From the NCBI GenBank assembly GCA_963795435.1, contig CAWCHV010000007.1, positions 1,426,001 through 1,490,000 on the forward strand: a DNA stretch of 64,000 nt, given 5' to 3'. The notes below the pieces were generated by a model. It saw nothing but the letters and a program-made list of their open reading frames with translations, did no database searches and was not told the origin of the DNA. The position numbers and the translations under genes are program-made. This document shows positions 20,202-28,326 of this stretch, piece by piece (within the stretch, counting starts at the first letter, position 1; each line of letters starts with the position of its first letter). Source of the DNA: JAFKFI01 sp963795435 (GTDB lineage Bacteria; Pseudomonadota; Alphaproteobacteria; Acetobacterales; Acetobacteraceae).

Positions 20202-21278
20202 TCATGTGTAACCGCCGCTCCGCCGCAGCCGCCCGGCCAGCGAGAGGGCCGCGCGGCGCCCGCGTCCGGCCGCCTGCCGCCCGAGGGTCGCGATCCCGCG
20301 CGCGCGCAACGGATTTACCAGGAGCAGACCGATCCGCTGGCGACGCTGGCTGGCCCATTGCCGCTTATACGGATCGTCGCCGCGGCCGAAATCGATCTCA
20401 GTGACCCGCTCGTCGTCAAGCAGCCGCCGCAACATGGCCGCGGTCAGGACGGTGCCGGGGGAGGCCGGCTTGAATGCCTCGTCGTGCGCGAGCTTGAGAA
20501 CGGTCGCCCGGCCATTGTCGACGGTCCATAGCTGGACGGCGACCGGCTCCCCGCCGAACCGCAGCACGCCCAGACGCAGCACCCCAATGGGTGCCGTCCG
20601 CCGCATCAGGCCGGCGTTGAACTCCGGGAACGGTTCGGGCTCCTTCCAGCTCCGGCGATAGACGCTCTCGAACGCGGCGATCCCGTGCTCCAGACCGTCC
20701 GTGCCATCGATGATTTCGATATGGGCGTTCGGATCGCGCTCTGCCTTGCCGAGCTTGCGGCGCACGGTCTCCCGCAGCGCGCCCGGCCGGGTCTCGAGGT
20801 ATGCCTTCCAGCTGCGGCCCGCGGCCGGCTCGTGCCAGTTGCCGAAATGATCGAAGCGCTGAACGACCAGGCCGGCCCGGCGAACGCCCTCGAGCAGCGG
20901 ACCGAGACCGGGCCAGTCCGGTGCGAGCGCGTCGAGCTGAACGCTGGCGTCCGGGCGGCAGAACCGTCCGAAGGCGATACCGGCCCGCACGATCGCCGCG
21001 CGCTCGATCTCCGGCGCGAACAGCGGGAAATAGAGGCAGGTATACGGCGTCGTCAGGCTCCGCGGCGTCCCGTTCGCGTCCCGCTGCATGGGAAAGAGCG
21101 CCACCGGCCGACCCGCCTCGTGCCAGAGCACGAAGCACGCCGTCGAGCCCGCCGCCAGACCGTGCTCCACGACGTTGCGATACCAGGCGCGGCTGCCGAA
21201 CAGGCTCTCGGCCGCACCGGCCGCGAACAGGTCCGCGCAGTCCGCCGGCAGGTCTGCGGGATCGGCGAACGCCACCAT
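20202..21278 (-). CDS. GNAT-fold protein (Acetyltransf_6/FemAB-like) of the polysaccharide locus
   Basis: 358 residues from ATG 21278 (MVAFADPADLPADCADLFAA), which lies 7 bases after the YdcF stop; the longer open frame would overlap YdcF. Features are the N-terminal LFGSRAWYRNVVEHGLAAGS and the GNAT core TAAMLRRLLDDERVTEIDFG followed by RGDDPYKRQWASQRR. The substrate is unknown. It is the third protein of this fold in the locus, so decoration of the polysaccharide or of a lipid-linked intermediate is a reasonable guess. Confidence 0.82.
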   Translation of the reverse strand: MVAFADPADLPADCADLFAAGAAESLFGSRAWYRNVVEHGLAAGSTACFVLWHEAGRPVALFPMQRDANGTPRSLTTPYTCLYFPLFAPEIERAAIVRAGIAFGRFCRPDASVQLDALAPDWPGLGPLLEGVRRAGLVVQRFDHFGNWHEPAAGRSWKAYLETRPGALRETVRRKLGKAERDPNAHIEIIDGTDGLEHGIAAFESVYRRSWKEPEPFPEFNAGLMRRTAPIGVLRLGVLRFGGEPVAVQLWTVDNGRATVLKLAHDEAFKPASPGTVLTAAMLRRLLDDERVTEIDFGRGDDPYKRQWASQRRQRIGLLLVNPLRARGIATLGRQAAGRGRRAALSLAGRLRRSGGYT

Positions 21279-21285
21279 TCCTGGC

Positions 21286-22029
21286 TTAGCGGAGCGCGTA
21301 ATAGGCATAGCCGATCCATTCATGCAGGCCGAAATAGCTGGTGAGCCAGCCCGAGGTCGTGGGGAAGAAGTCGGAAAGCTCCCAGCGGGGCGGCTGATCG
21401 ACCCTGACCGGCGCGCCGGTCGCATGAATGCCGAACCGCGAGAAAGCGAGCAGGGACCGGCGCAAATGCCACGCATGTGTCACCACATAGACTGACCCGA
21501 TCCCCTCGGCGTGCAGCAGCTCCGCGGTGTGCTCGGCGCTCTGCCACGTATTGTGCGATCCAGTCTCGAGCCACCGTGTCTTCACCCCGAAATCCTGATC
21601 CAGGCTGCGCGCCAGGATCGCCGCCAGCGGCTCCTCGCCCGGATGCAGGCTCCCTCCGGTGATCAGGATCGGCAATCCGACGCGGCGCTCGAGGATCGTG
21701 GCGGCGCGCAGCCTCTCCAGACTCAAGGGCCCGACCGAGGGGACCTCCAGCGCGAGACCGTCGCTGTGGGCCTCATCCCCCGTGAGGATGACGATGGCAG
21801 CCGGCGGATCAGAGCTCGAAGCGGTCAAGGGAAGGCCTTCCTCGAGGCTGGCAAACAGCAACCCGCCGGAGATTGGCATGGCGAGAATGAACAGGCCGCA
21901 AACGCCCAGAATGACCAGGATCCGGCCGGCACGGGAGCGATGGAGACCCAGCGCGATGCCGGCGAGGCAAACCCAGACGAGGTTGGCCGGAGGGACCAGC
22001 AGTGCCACCAACAGCGATTTCAGCGGCAC
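21286..22029 (-). CDS. YdcF family membrane protein (DUF218)
   Basis: 247 residues from GTG 22029, preceded by GGAAGGGA. Two hydrophobic segments (LLVALLVPPANLVWVCLAGI and ILVILGVCGLFILAMPISGG) anchor it in the inner membrane. The DUF218 domain shows AAIVILTGD, ERLRAATILERRVGLPILIT, SHNTWQSAEHTAELL and VVTHAWHLRRSLLAF. ElyC and SanA of this family affect envelope polymer synthesis when cells are stressed; the reaction is not settled. It lies between the epimerase (52-base gap) and the GNAT gene (7 bases). Confidence 0.85.
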   Translation of the reverse strand: MPLKSLLVALLVPPANLVWVCLAGIALGLHRSRAGRILVILGVCGLFILAMPISGGLLFASLEEGLPLTASSSDPPAAIVILTGDEAHSDGLALEVPSVGPLSLERLRAATILERRVGLPILITGGSLHPGEEPLAAILARSLDQDFGVKTRWLETGSHNTWQSAEHTAELLHAEGIGSVYVVTHAWHLRRSLLAFSRFGIHATGAPVRVDQPPRWELSDFFPTTSGWLTSYFGLHEWIGYAYYALR

Positions 22030-22081
22030 GGACGGTCCCTTCCTGGGGTCGGCTTCGCGGTGTGCCCTGGCGCGCCGCCGA

Positions 22082-23023
22082 TCACCCGGTTCCGCTGTCC
22101 CGCAACCAGGCGAGCGTCCGCGCGAGCCCGGCGCGAAGCGGCGTCGGATCGGGAACGCCGAGCCTCGCACGCGTCCTCTCCGGACAGCCGGTCGAGTGCC
22201 GGACCTCCCCGGCGCGCGGCGGCATGAAGCGTATCTCCGGCTGCCGCCCGACGAGCCCGGCGATCGTGTGGACCAGGTCCAGCACCGAGACTGCGGCTCC
22301 GGAGCACACGTTGAACACCGCAGGCCCCTCCTGATAGCTCATGGCGTTCAGCAGCGCGCCCACCACGTCATCCACGTAGACGAAGTCGCGCGTCTGCAGC
22401 CCGTCGCCGTAGATCTCGACGGGCGCGTTCCGCAAGAGACGATCGCAGAAGATCGAGATCACCCCTGAATAGGGCGATTTCGGGTCCTGGCGCGGACCGA
22501 ACACGTTGAAGAAACGCAGACCCACGGTCGGGATCGCGTGGACATGGCTGCCGACGGCCGCGTGCAGCTCGCAGGCGTATTTGTCGGCGCCATAGGCCGA
22601 GAGCGGTCGCTTTTCCGCGGACTCGGTCAGCGGAAATGCCGCGGCGTCGCCGTAGACGGCGGCGGAGGAAGCGTAGACGAACGGGATCGGCGCCGCCCGG
22701 CCGGATTGCCGCCGGATGGCGTCGAGAATGGTGATCGTGCCGGTGAGGTTGACCCGATGGGTGCCAAGCCAGTCGCGCACGCCGCGTTCGACGGAGGCGA
22801 TCGCCGCCAGATGGAAACACCCGTCCACCCCCTCCAACGCGCGCGCGACGGTATCGGGACAGCCGATATCGCCGTGCACGAACTCGACGCCCGGCGGCAG
22901 ATTGGCGCGGGAGCCCGAGGACAGATCGTCGAGGACGCGAACGCCGTGCTGATGCCGGAGCAAGGCTTCGCAAAGGTGCGAGCCGATGAACCCGGCGCCT
23001 CCGGTCACCAGAAATGTCCCCAT
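22082..23023 (-). CDS. NAD-dependent nucleotide-sugar epimerase/dehydratase (extended SDR)
   Basis: 313 residues from ATG 23023, with AGGAGA five bases upstream. The Rossmann NAD site is FLVTGGAGFIGSHLCEALL. The catalytic region has YASSAAVYGD and the Tyr-x3-Lys motif in SAYGADKYACE. FNVFGPRQDPKSPYSGVISI is typical of UDP-glucose 4-epimerase/WbpP-like enzymes. It should supply a nucleotide sugar for the exopolysaccharide; the exact sugar cannot be read from sequence. It is the first gene of a four-gene minus-strand operon. Confidence 0.88.
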   Translation of the reverse strand: MGTFLVTGGAGFIGSHLCEALLRHQHGVRVLDDLSSGSRANLPPGVEFVHGDIGCPDTVARALEGVDGCFHLAAIASVERGVRDWLGTHRVNLTGTITILDAIRRQSGRAAPIPFVYASSAAVYGDAAAFPLTESAEKRPLSAYGADKYACELHAAVGSHVHAIPTVGLRFFNVFGPRQDPKSPYSGVISIFCDRLLRNAPVEIYGDGLQTRDFVYVDDVVGALLNAMSYQEGPAVFNVCSGAAVSVLDLVHTIAGLVGRQPEIRFMPPRAGEVRHSTGCPERTRARLGVPDPTPLRAGLARTLAWLRDSGTG

Positions 23024-23662
23024 CAAATCTCCTCGTCGGCCTGATAAGGCATTCCGCTGAAGGCGCGGTCGGGGCGCCATCCTACGCGGCAACATCCAGG
23101 CGGACCAGAGGGCGCCATCGGATCAACGCTGCTCGGTTGCGCTGGGCGGGCGTGAGATCATCGTTGTCGACCAACGGATCGGCCGAAGAGACAAAGACGG
23201 AAACGCGGGTGAAACGTATTCATGGGAGTGCCATCCAATTTACTACTTTGCTGCGATTTAATTTTTGGATCAGGCCAATTGAAACTATTGTCGATTGCGG
23301 CTCACGAACGGGTCATGCGACGAGCCAGCCCGCCTTTAGCGGCTCGTCGCAGACGGACAGCCTTTCCGGCAGCTGGCCCGGCGCGTGGATCCAAAGCGAC
23401 GATGATCCTTAAGAGAAAATCAACGTATGCACGATAACTTGCCGTCAATGTCATGCTAAAAAATCCCGCCCGGTTGAAAGATTTGTCCCGATCTTCTCCA
23501 TTCAGCGACCCGACCCTTGGCGATCTCACCTCGGACCGCGGCCAGAGTTGTGTTGACGTACCGGTGGGGCCTGCATACCGTCCCGCCGGTTCAGGAACCC
23601 TGGCCGGACGACAAGTTCGTCACGCGCTCAGTCTCGATGATCAGGGCGAAATCCGGCTGAGC
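23024..23662. other. Divergent intergenic region with an AT-rich pocket
   Basis: No convincing gene lies between the epimerase and the preferred sulfotransferase start. Bases 23215-23300 are markedly AT-richer than the rest of the window, which fits a promoter or regulatory region for one or both divergent genes. I found no clear -35/-10 pair. An in-frame ATG at 23453 could extend the sulfotransferase by 70 residues; that extension lacks family character. Confidence 0.4.
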
Positions 23663-24658
23663 ATGACGCTTTCCTCCATTGCCGCTGACAAGCTCGTCCT
23701 GCTGCTCGGTGCGCCACGCTCGGGCACCACGTGGCTCGCCAAGATATTCGACAGCCATCCGGACGTGCTGTACCGCCACGAGCCGGATACCGTGCTGCGC
23801 GACGAGCGGATGCAAAACTACTTCGGCGCCGAGGATATCCCGCGCTTCCGGTCGGTCGCGGAGGACTATCTTCGCCGCCTGATCGACACAAGGACACTGA
23901 AGACCGTCGGGTCGCTCCCCGTATTCCCCAAGAGCTACTATTCGTCGGCTGCCCAGGGCTCGCGGCGCGCCATGATCTATGGCCTGCGGGCGGCCGAAAA
24001 GCTCGGCGCCGCCAGGCTGGTCAGGAATATCACGATCCCCGATCTGCTCGAGCCGGCCGCGCATCCCGGTCTGCGGGTGGTGATGAAGTCGGTGAGCTCG
24101 CGGGGACGGGCCCGACTATTCGCCGAGGCGATGGCCGGCTGCCGCGTGATCTATATTGTCCGCGACCCGTGCGGGCAGGTGGCGTCCCTCATGCGGGGGG
24201 CCGCGCTCGGCAAGTTCGAGGACAATATCTACCCCGAGGAATTGCTCCACACCGAGCACGCGACGCGCTACGGCCTGACGGCGGAGCGCCTTGAGGCGAT
24301 GCCGAAGGTCGAGCAGCTCGCCTGGGCCTGGGCCATTCTCAACGAGAAGGCGATCGACGACCTGGCCGGACTGAGCACGGCGAAGGTCATTCGCTATCAG
24401 GATCTTTGCAGCCGGCCGATGGAGGTGGCGAAGGATCTGCTGGCATTCAGCGGCCTGACTTGGAACGAGCAGACCGAGGCGTTCGTCAACGAGAGCACTC
24501 GATCGAACGCGCCCGACCGATATTATCAGGTGTTCAAGAACACCGAAACCGCCATGAACAAGTGGCGAACCGAGCTTCAGCCGGAGGATCAGCAGCGCAT
24601 CATGGCGGTCGTGCGCGAGACCAAGATGCGTGCCCTCTGCCCTGAATACGAGTTCTGA
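23663..24658 (+). CDS. PAPS-dependent sulfotransferase
   Basis: 331 residues from ATG 23663, where the sulfotransferase domain begins (MTLSSIAADKLVLLLGAPRS). The 5'-phosphosulfate loop is GAPRSGTTWLAKIFDSHP and the 3'-phosphate motif is VIYIVRDPCGQVASLMRG. Enzymes of this kind move a sulfuryl group from PAPS to a sugar hydroxyl or amine. It ends the exopolysaccharide locus and is followed 192 bases later by cysD-cysNC, which make PAPS. The natural reading is that the polymer made by the neighbouring genes is sulfated, but the acceptor is inferred. There is no strong ribosome site at either candidate start. Confidence 0.88.
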   Translation: MTLSSIAADKLVLLLGAPRSGTTWLAKIFDSHPDVLYRHEPDTVLRDERMQNYFGAEDIPRFRSVAEDYLRRLIDTRTLKTVGSLPVFPKSYYSSAAQGSRRAMIYGLRAAEKLGAARLVRNITIPDLLEPAAHPGLRVVMKSVSSRGRARLFAEAMAGCRVIYIVRDPCGQVASLMRGAALGKFEDNIYPEELLHTEHATRYGLTAERLEAMPKVEQLAWAWAILNEKAIDDLAGLSTAKVIRYQDLCSRPMEVAKDLLAFSGLTWNEQTEAFVNESTRSNAPDRYYQVFKNTETAMNKWRTELQPEDQQRIMAVVRETKMRALCPEYEF

Positions 24659-24737
24659 CGCCGGGCCGCCGCGCGGCATCGTGCACCCAGCAGACGAAGG
24701 TTTGATGGACGGCGCGCACCGCGACCTTTTATACCGC

Positions 24738-24765
24738 CTCCCGGAACCGGGAGACCCTCTCCCGG
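24738..24765 (+). promoter_or_regulatory. Three-armed repeat with two mutually exclusive hairpins in the cysD leader
   Basis: CTCCCGG occurs at 24738-24744 and again at 24759-24765, flanking CCGGGAG at 24747-24753. The central arm can pair perfectly with either outer arm: a 2-base loop on the left, a 5-base loop on the right. It lies about 85 bases before cysD. This geometry could switch between two RNA folds, but there is no T-run and no riboswitch class I recognise. Confidence 0.3.
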
Positions 24766-24850
24766 ACGGATACAATCGACGAGGCGAATGATGCGGGGCA
24801 CCGTTCTCTACGGAATACAGCCGGATGCATGAATTTCCTGAGCTCTCCCG

Positions 24851-25804
24851 ATGAGCGCGTCGGACCTTCTCGTGCAGCAGCGCGCCGTTGACGCGGAACG
24901 CCCGCCTTCGACGGCGCATCTGAAGACCCTCGAAGCCGAAAGCATTCACATCCTGCGCGAGGTCGCCGGCCAGGCGCGCGCGCCGGTGATGATGTACTCG
25001 ATCGGCAAGGACTCCTCGGTGCTGCTGCACCTCGCGCGCAAGGCGTTCTTCCCGGGCCGGCTGCCGTTCCCGGTGCTGCATATCGATACGCTATGGAAAT
25101 TTCGGGACATGATCGCGTTCCGCGACGAGACCGCGCGGCGCCTCGATCTGGATCTCAGGGTCTTCACCAGCCCCGAGGGACGCCGCCGCAACGTCAATCC
25201 GTTCGATCATGACAGTATCACATACAACCAGGTGATGAAGACCGACGCGCTGAAGCAGGCGCTGACCGAAGGCGACTACGATTTCGCCATCGGCGGCGCA
25301 CGGCGCGACGAGGAACGCTCGCGCGCCAAGGAGCGCGTCTTCTCGATCCGCGCGCCCGGGCAAATCTGGGATCCGAAGCGGCAACGGCCGGAACTCTGGA
25401 ACCTCTACAACGGCCAGCTCGCGCCGGGCGAGACGGTGCGGGTGTTCCCGCTGTCCAACTGGACCGAGCTCGACGTGTGGTCGTACGTGCAGATCGAGCG
25501 CATCCCCGTCGTGCCGCTGTATTTCGCGGCGATGCGGCCGACCGTGGAGCGCCAGGGCGCGCTGATTGTCGCGGATGACGCACGGATGCGGTTCCAGCCG
25601 GGGGAACGGCCGGTGGAGCGCATGGTCCGCTTCCGCTCGCTCGGCTGCTACCCGCTCAGCGCCGCCGTGGCCTCGGAGGCGAGCACGCTCGAGGACATCC
25701 TCGCGGAGATGCGCGTATCGAGGGAATTGGAACGCGCCGGCCGGCTGATCGATTTCGACCAGGAAGCGTCGATGGAGAAGAAGAAGCGCGAGGGCTATTT
25801 CTGA
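24851..25804 (+). CDS. cysD: Sulfate adenylyltransferase subunit 2
   Basis: 317 residues. CysD makes adenosine 5'-phosphosulfate from ATP and sulfate, working with CysN, whose GTP hydrolysis drives the reaction. The PP-loop of the PAPS-reductase-like fold is MMYSIGKDSSVLLHLARKAF, followed by FPVLHIDTLWKFRDM. Downstream family motifs are GGARRDEERSRAKERVFSIR and FPLSNWTELDVWSYVQIERI; the C terminus is MEKKKREGYF. Its stop overlaps the cysNC ATG (TGATG). Beside a sulfotransferase it probably serves sulfation as well as, or instead of, cysteine synthesis. Confidence 0.97.
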   Translation: MSASDLLVQQRAVDAERPPSTAHLKTLEAESIHILREVAGQARAPVMMYSIGKDSSVLLHLARKAFFPGRLPFPVLHIDTLWKFRDMIAFRDETARRLDLDLRVFTSPEGRRRNVNPFDHDSITYNQVMKTDALKQALTEGDYDFAIGGARRDEERSRAKERVFSIRAPGQIWDPKRQRPELWNLYNGQLAPGETVRVFPLSNWTELDVWSYVQIERIPVVPLYFAAMRPTVERQGALIVADDARMRFQPGERPVERMVRFRSLGCYPLSAAVASEASTLEDILAEMRVSRELERAGRLIDFDQEASMEKKKREGYF

Positions 25805-27645
25805 TGCCGGATTCGGTGCTTCGTGTGCTGACCTGCGGCAGCGTCGATGACGGCAAATCGACCCTCATCGGCCGGCTGCTGTTCGAGTGCGGCCATATCC
25901 CCGACGACGTGATGGCCGCTCTCGAGCGCGACAGCCGAAAATACGGCACCACGGGCGGCGAGATCGACTACGCGCTGCTGGTGGACGGGCTCGCCGCCGA
26001 GCGCGAGCAGGGCATCACGATCGACCTCGCCTACCGCTATTTCGAGACGCCGCGCCGGCGCTTCATCCTCGCCGACGCGCCCGGGCACGAGCAATACACC
26101 CGCAACATGGTGACGGGCGCCTCGACGGCTGATGTCGCCGTGCTGCTGGTGGACGCGCGCAAGGGATTGCTGGTGCAGACCCGGCGGCACGCGACCATCG
26201 CCAGCCTGCTCGGGATCGGCCAGATCGTGCTAGCGGTGAACAAGATGGACCTCGTCGGGTTCGACCGCGCCGTGTTCGACGGGATCGTCGACGCCTTCCG
26301 CGACTTCGCCGATAGACTTGGCGGCCTGGAAGTCACAGCGATTCCGGTCTGCGCCCGCGATGGCGATGACGTGATCGCGCCCAGCACCCGCATCGGCTGG
26401 TACCGTGGCCCAACCCTGCTCGCCGCGCTGGAGCAGGCGGAGGTGCCGGCGGGGCCAGGCCCGCAGCCGTTCCGTATGAGCGTCCAGTGGGTGAACCGGT
26501 CCAGCGCGGATTTCCGCGGCTATGCCGGGACCGTCGCGAGCGGCGCCATCCGCCCGGGCGACCGGATCACCAATGCCCTGTCGCGGGTCAGCGCCGCCGT
26601 ACGGCGGATCGTCACGATGGACGGCGATCTCGACCAAGCCGGCCAGGGCACGCCTGTCACGTTGGTGCTGGACAGCGAGATCGACGTCTCGCGTGGTGAC
26701 GTGCTCGCCGAGACGCCGATGCTGGAAGTCGCGGACCAGCTGATCGCCCGCGTCGCATGGCTCGACGAGACGCCGCTGTTTCGTGGCCGTTCCTATCTGC
26801 TGCGGCTCGGCGCCCGCACCGTCACCGCGACCGTCACTGACATCGCCCACCGGCTGGACGTCGACACGCTGGCCGAGGTGCAAGCGCGCGAGCTGCACCT
26901 CAACGAGATCGGCCGGATCACGCTCAGCCTGTCGCAGCCGCTCGCCTTCGAGCCCTACCGCTTCAATCGCCAGATGGGCGGCTTCATCCTGATGGATCGG
27001 CTGACCCGCAACACGGTCGGCGCCGGCATGGTCGAGCGCGCGGCGCGGGACGCAAGCGACATCCACCTGCAGTCCATCACCGTCGACAAGCCGGCGCGGG
27101 CGGCCATGAAGGGCCAGCGGCCGGCGGTGCTGTGGTTCACCGGCCTGTCAGGCGCCGGCAAATCCACGGTCGCCAATCTGGTCGAGCGCCGGCTGCACGC
27201 CGACGGCCGCCACACGATGATCCTGGACGGCGACAATGTGCGACATGGGCTGAACCGCGACCTCGGCTTCGCGGAGGCCGACCGGGTGGAGAACATCCGC
27301 CGCATCGCCGAAGTCTCGCGGCTGTTCGTCGATGCCGGGCTGATCGTGCTCGTCTCGTTCATCTCGCCGTACCGGGCCGAGCGGATGCTGGCCCGTGAGC
27401 GGGTCGAGGAAGGCGAGTTCATCGAGATCTTCGTCGATACGCCGCTCGACGAGTGCCGCCGGCGCGATCCGAAGGGCCTCTACGCCAAGGCCGACGCCGG
27501 CACGATCCGCAATTTTACGGGGATCGACGCACCCTACGAGGCGCCCACCGACCCCGAAATCCGCTTGACCACCCTCGACGCCGGACCCGAGGTGCTGGCC
27601 GAGCAGGTAATCGCGGATCTCCGCCGCCGCGGGATCGTCGTGTAG
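25804..27645 (+). CDS. cysNC: Fused sulfate adenylyltransferase subunit 1 / APS kinase
   Basis: 613 residues with two enzymes. Residues 1 to about 430 are the CysN GTPase: LTCGSVDDGKSTLIGRLLFE, DAPGHEQYTRNMVTGAS and AVNKMDLVG. From about 435 is CysC, APS kinase, with Walker A TGLSGAGKSTVANLVERRL and the APS-binding DGDNVRHGLNRDLGF. Together with CysD it turns sulfate into PAPS. The same fusion occurs in rhizobial NodQ and in many alphaproteobacteria. The gene overlaps cysD by one base, so the two should be made together. Confidence 0.96.
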   Translation: MPDSVLRVLTCGSVDDGKSTLIGRLLFECGHIPDDVMAALERDSRKYGTTGGEIDYALLVDGLAAEREQGITIDLAYRYFETPRRRFILADAPGHEQYTRNMVTGASTADVAVLLVDARKGLLVQTRRHATIASLLGIGQIVLAVNKMDLVGFDRAVFDGIVDAFRDFADRLGGLEVTAIPVCARDGDDVIAPSTRIGWYRGPTLLAALEQAEVPAGPGPQPFRMSVQWVNRSSADFRGYAGTVASGAIRPGDRITNALSRVSAAVRRIVTMDGDLDQAGQGTPVTLVLDSEIDVSRGDVLAETPMLEVADQLIARVAWLDETPLFRGRSYLLRLGARTVTATVTDIAHRLDVDTLAEVQARELHLNEIGRITLSLSQPLAFEPYRFNRQMGGFILMDRLTRNTVGAGMVERAARDASDIHLQSITVDKPARAAMKGQRPAVLWFTGLSGAGKSTVANLVERRLHADGRHTMILDGDNVRHGLNRDLGFAEADRVENIRRIAEVSRLFVDAGLIVLVSFISPYRAERMLARERVEEGEFIEIFVDTPLDECRRRDPKGLYAKADAGTIRNFTGIDAPYEAPTDPEIRLTTLDAGPEVLAEQVIADLRRRGIVV

Positions 27646-27688
27646 GGAGTTGTCAAGCAGACGGCGCGCATCATCCCGATGCGTCCAG

Positions 27689-27734
27689 TCTAGAGCACTT
27701 CCCGAGCCGATTGGCTCGGGAGTAGTGCTCTAGA
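27689..27734. repeat. Long palindrome after cysNC (first of a pair)
   Basis: The left arm (27689-27708, starting TCTAGAGCACT) pairs with the right arm (27713-27734, ending AGTGCTCTAGA) around a GATT loop, with one 2-base bulge. It lies between two convergent genes, so it could be a transcription terminator or a REP-like element. It shares AGAGCA ends with the next palindrome. Confidence 0.7.
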
Positions 27735-27745
27735 AAATTGATTAC

Positions 27746-27794
27746 AGAGCAACTTTATCCGATCAAACGATTCCGTTTGGTCGGATGTTGCTCT
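27746..27794. repeat. Long palindrome after cysNC (second of a pair), overlapping the flavoprotein stop
   Basis: The left arm (27746-27769, starting AGAGCAACTTTATCCG) pairs with 27774-27794 (ending GGATGTTGCTCT), with a 3-base bulge and one wobble. Similar AGAGCAAC...GTTGCTCT palindromes are dispersed between genes in some alphaproteobacteria (from memory, not searched). Its right end covers the stop codon of the minus-strand flavoprotein gene. Confidence 0.65.
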
Positions 27795-28326
27795 AGCCGG
27801 TGCAGGCGCGAACCGCATCGAGCAGCTGCTTGCCGGGCGCCAGGCGCGGCCCCTCGCCTTCATCGACCGGCGGCACGATTTTCACCTGCCAGCCGCGGAG
27901 CGTCGCCAGCGAGACTTGCGTGAGAGGGTGGTCGAGCAGCGGCTGGTTCAGCGATGGGGCGACGATCACCGGCGTGCCTCGGCCTATCGCCTCGGCTATC
28001 ACCGACAGTGAAAGATTGTCGGCGATCCCGTGCGCCAGCTTGTTGAGCGAGTTGAAGCTGCACGGCGCGAACAGCACGACGCCGTTCGGCGGTCGCGGGC
28101 GGATCGCCATGTCGAAATACGATTCGACCACTTGCGCGCCCTTGACGTCCGCGAGCTCGCGGGATGTGATCACCCGCGACGCATTCGGCGTCGGAATGGC
28201 GATCACCGTCGAAAAGCCAAGTCCCACCAGACCACGCAGCAGATCAGGACACCGTGTCGCGGTCGTGGTGCCACTGAGCACCAGATACGCGACGTCGAAG
28301 CGTCCCGCGCGGCGGGCCGGGTTCAT
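27793..28326 (-). CDS. Flavoprotein of the UbiX/PPCDC fold
   Basis: 177 residues from ATG 28326, which overlaps the acyl-CoA dehydrogenase stop by four bases (ATGA). The Flavoprotein domain shows VAYLVLSGTTTATRCPDLL, SRVITSRELADVKGAQVVES, the FMN-site region VVLFAPCSFNSLNKLAHGIA, and PVIVAPSLNQPLLDHPLTQ. Relatives are FMN-dependent decarboxylases (PPCDC) or prenyl-FMN synthases (UbiX). Here it ends a CoA-dependent catabolic operon, an unusual setting, so neither of those roles should be assumed. Its open frame continues upstream through the dehydrogenase in another frame; that extension is not real. Confidence 0.8.
   Translation of the reverse strand: MNPARRAGRFDVAYLVLSGTTTATRCPDLLRGLVGLGFSTVIAIPTPNASRVITSRELADVKGAQVVESYFDMAIRPRPPNGVVLFAPCSFNSLNKLAHGIADNLSLSVIAEAIGRGTPVIVAPSLNQPLLDHPLTQVSLATLRGWQVKIVPPVDEGEGPRLAPGKQLLDAVRACTG

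Noticed and set aside
24851..27645. Nodulation-type sulfation (NodPQ with NodH)
   Set aside because: CysD/CysNC are homologous to NodPQ, but no nodABC or other nodulation genes are present and the sulfotransferase sits with exopolysaccharide genes.
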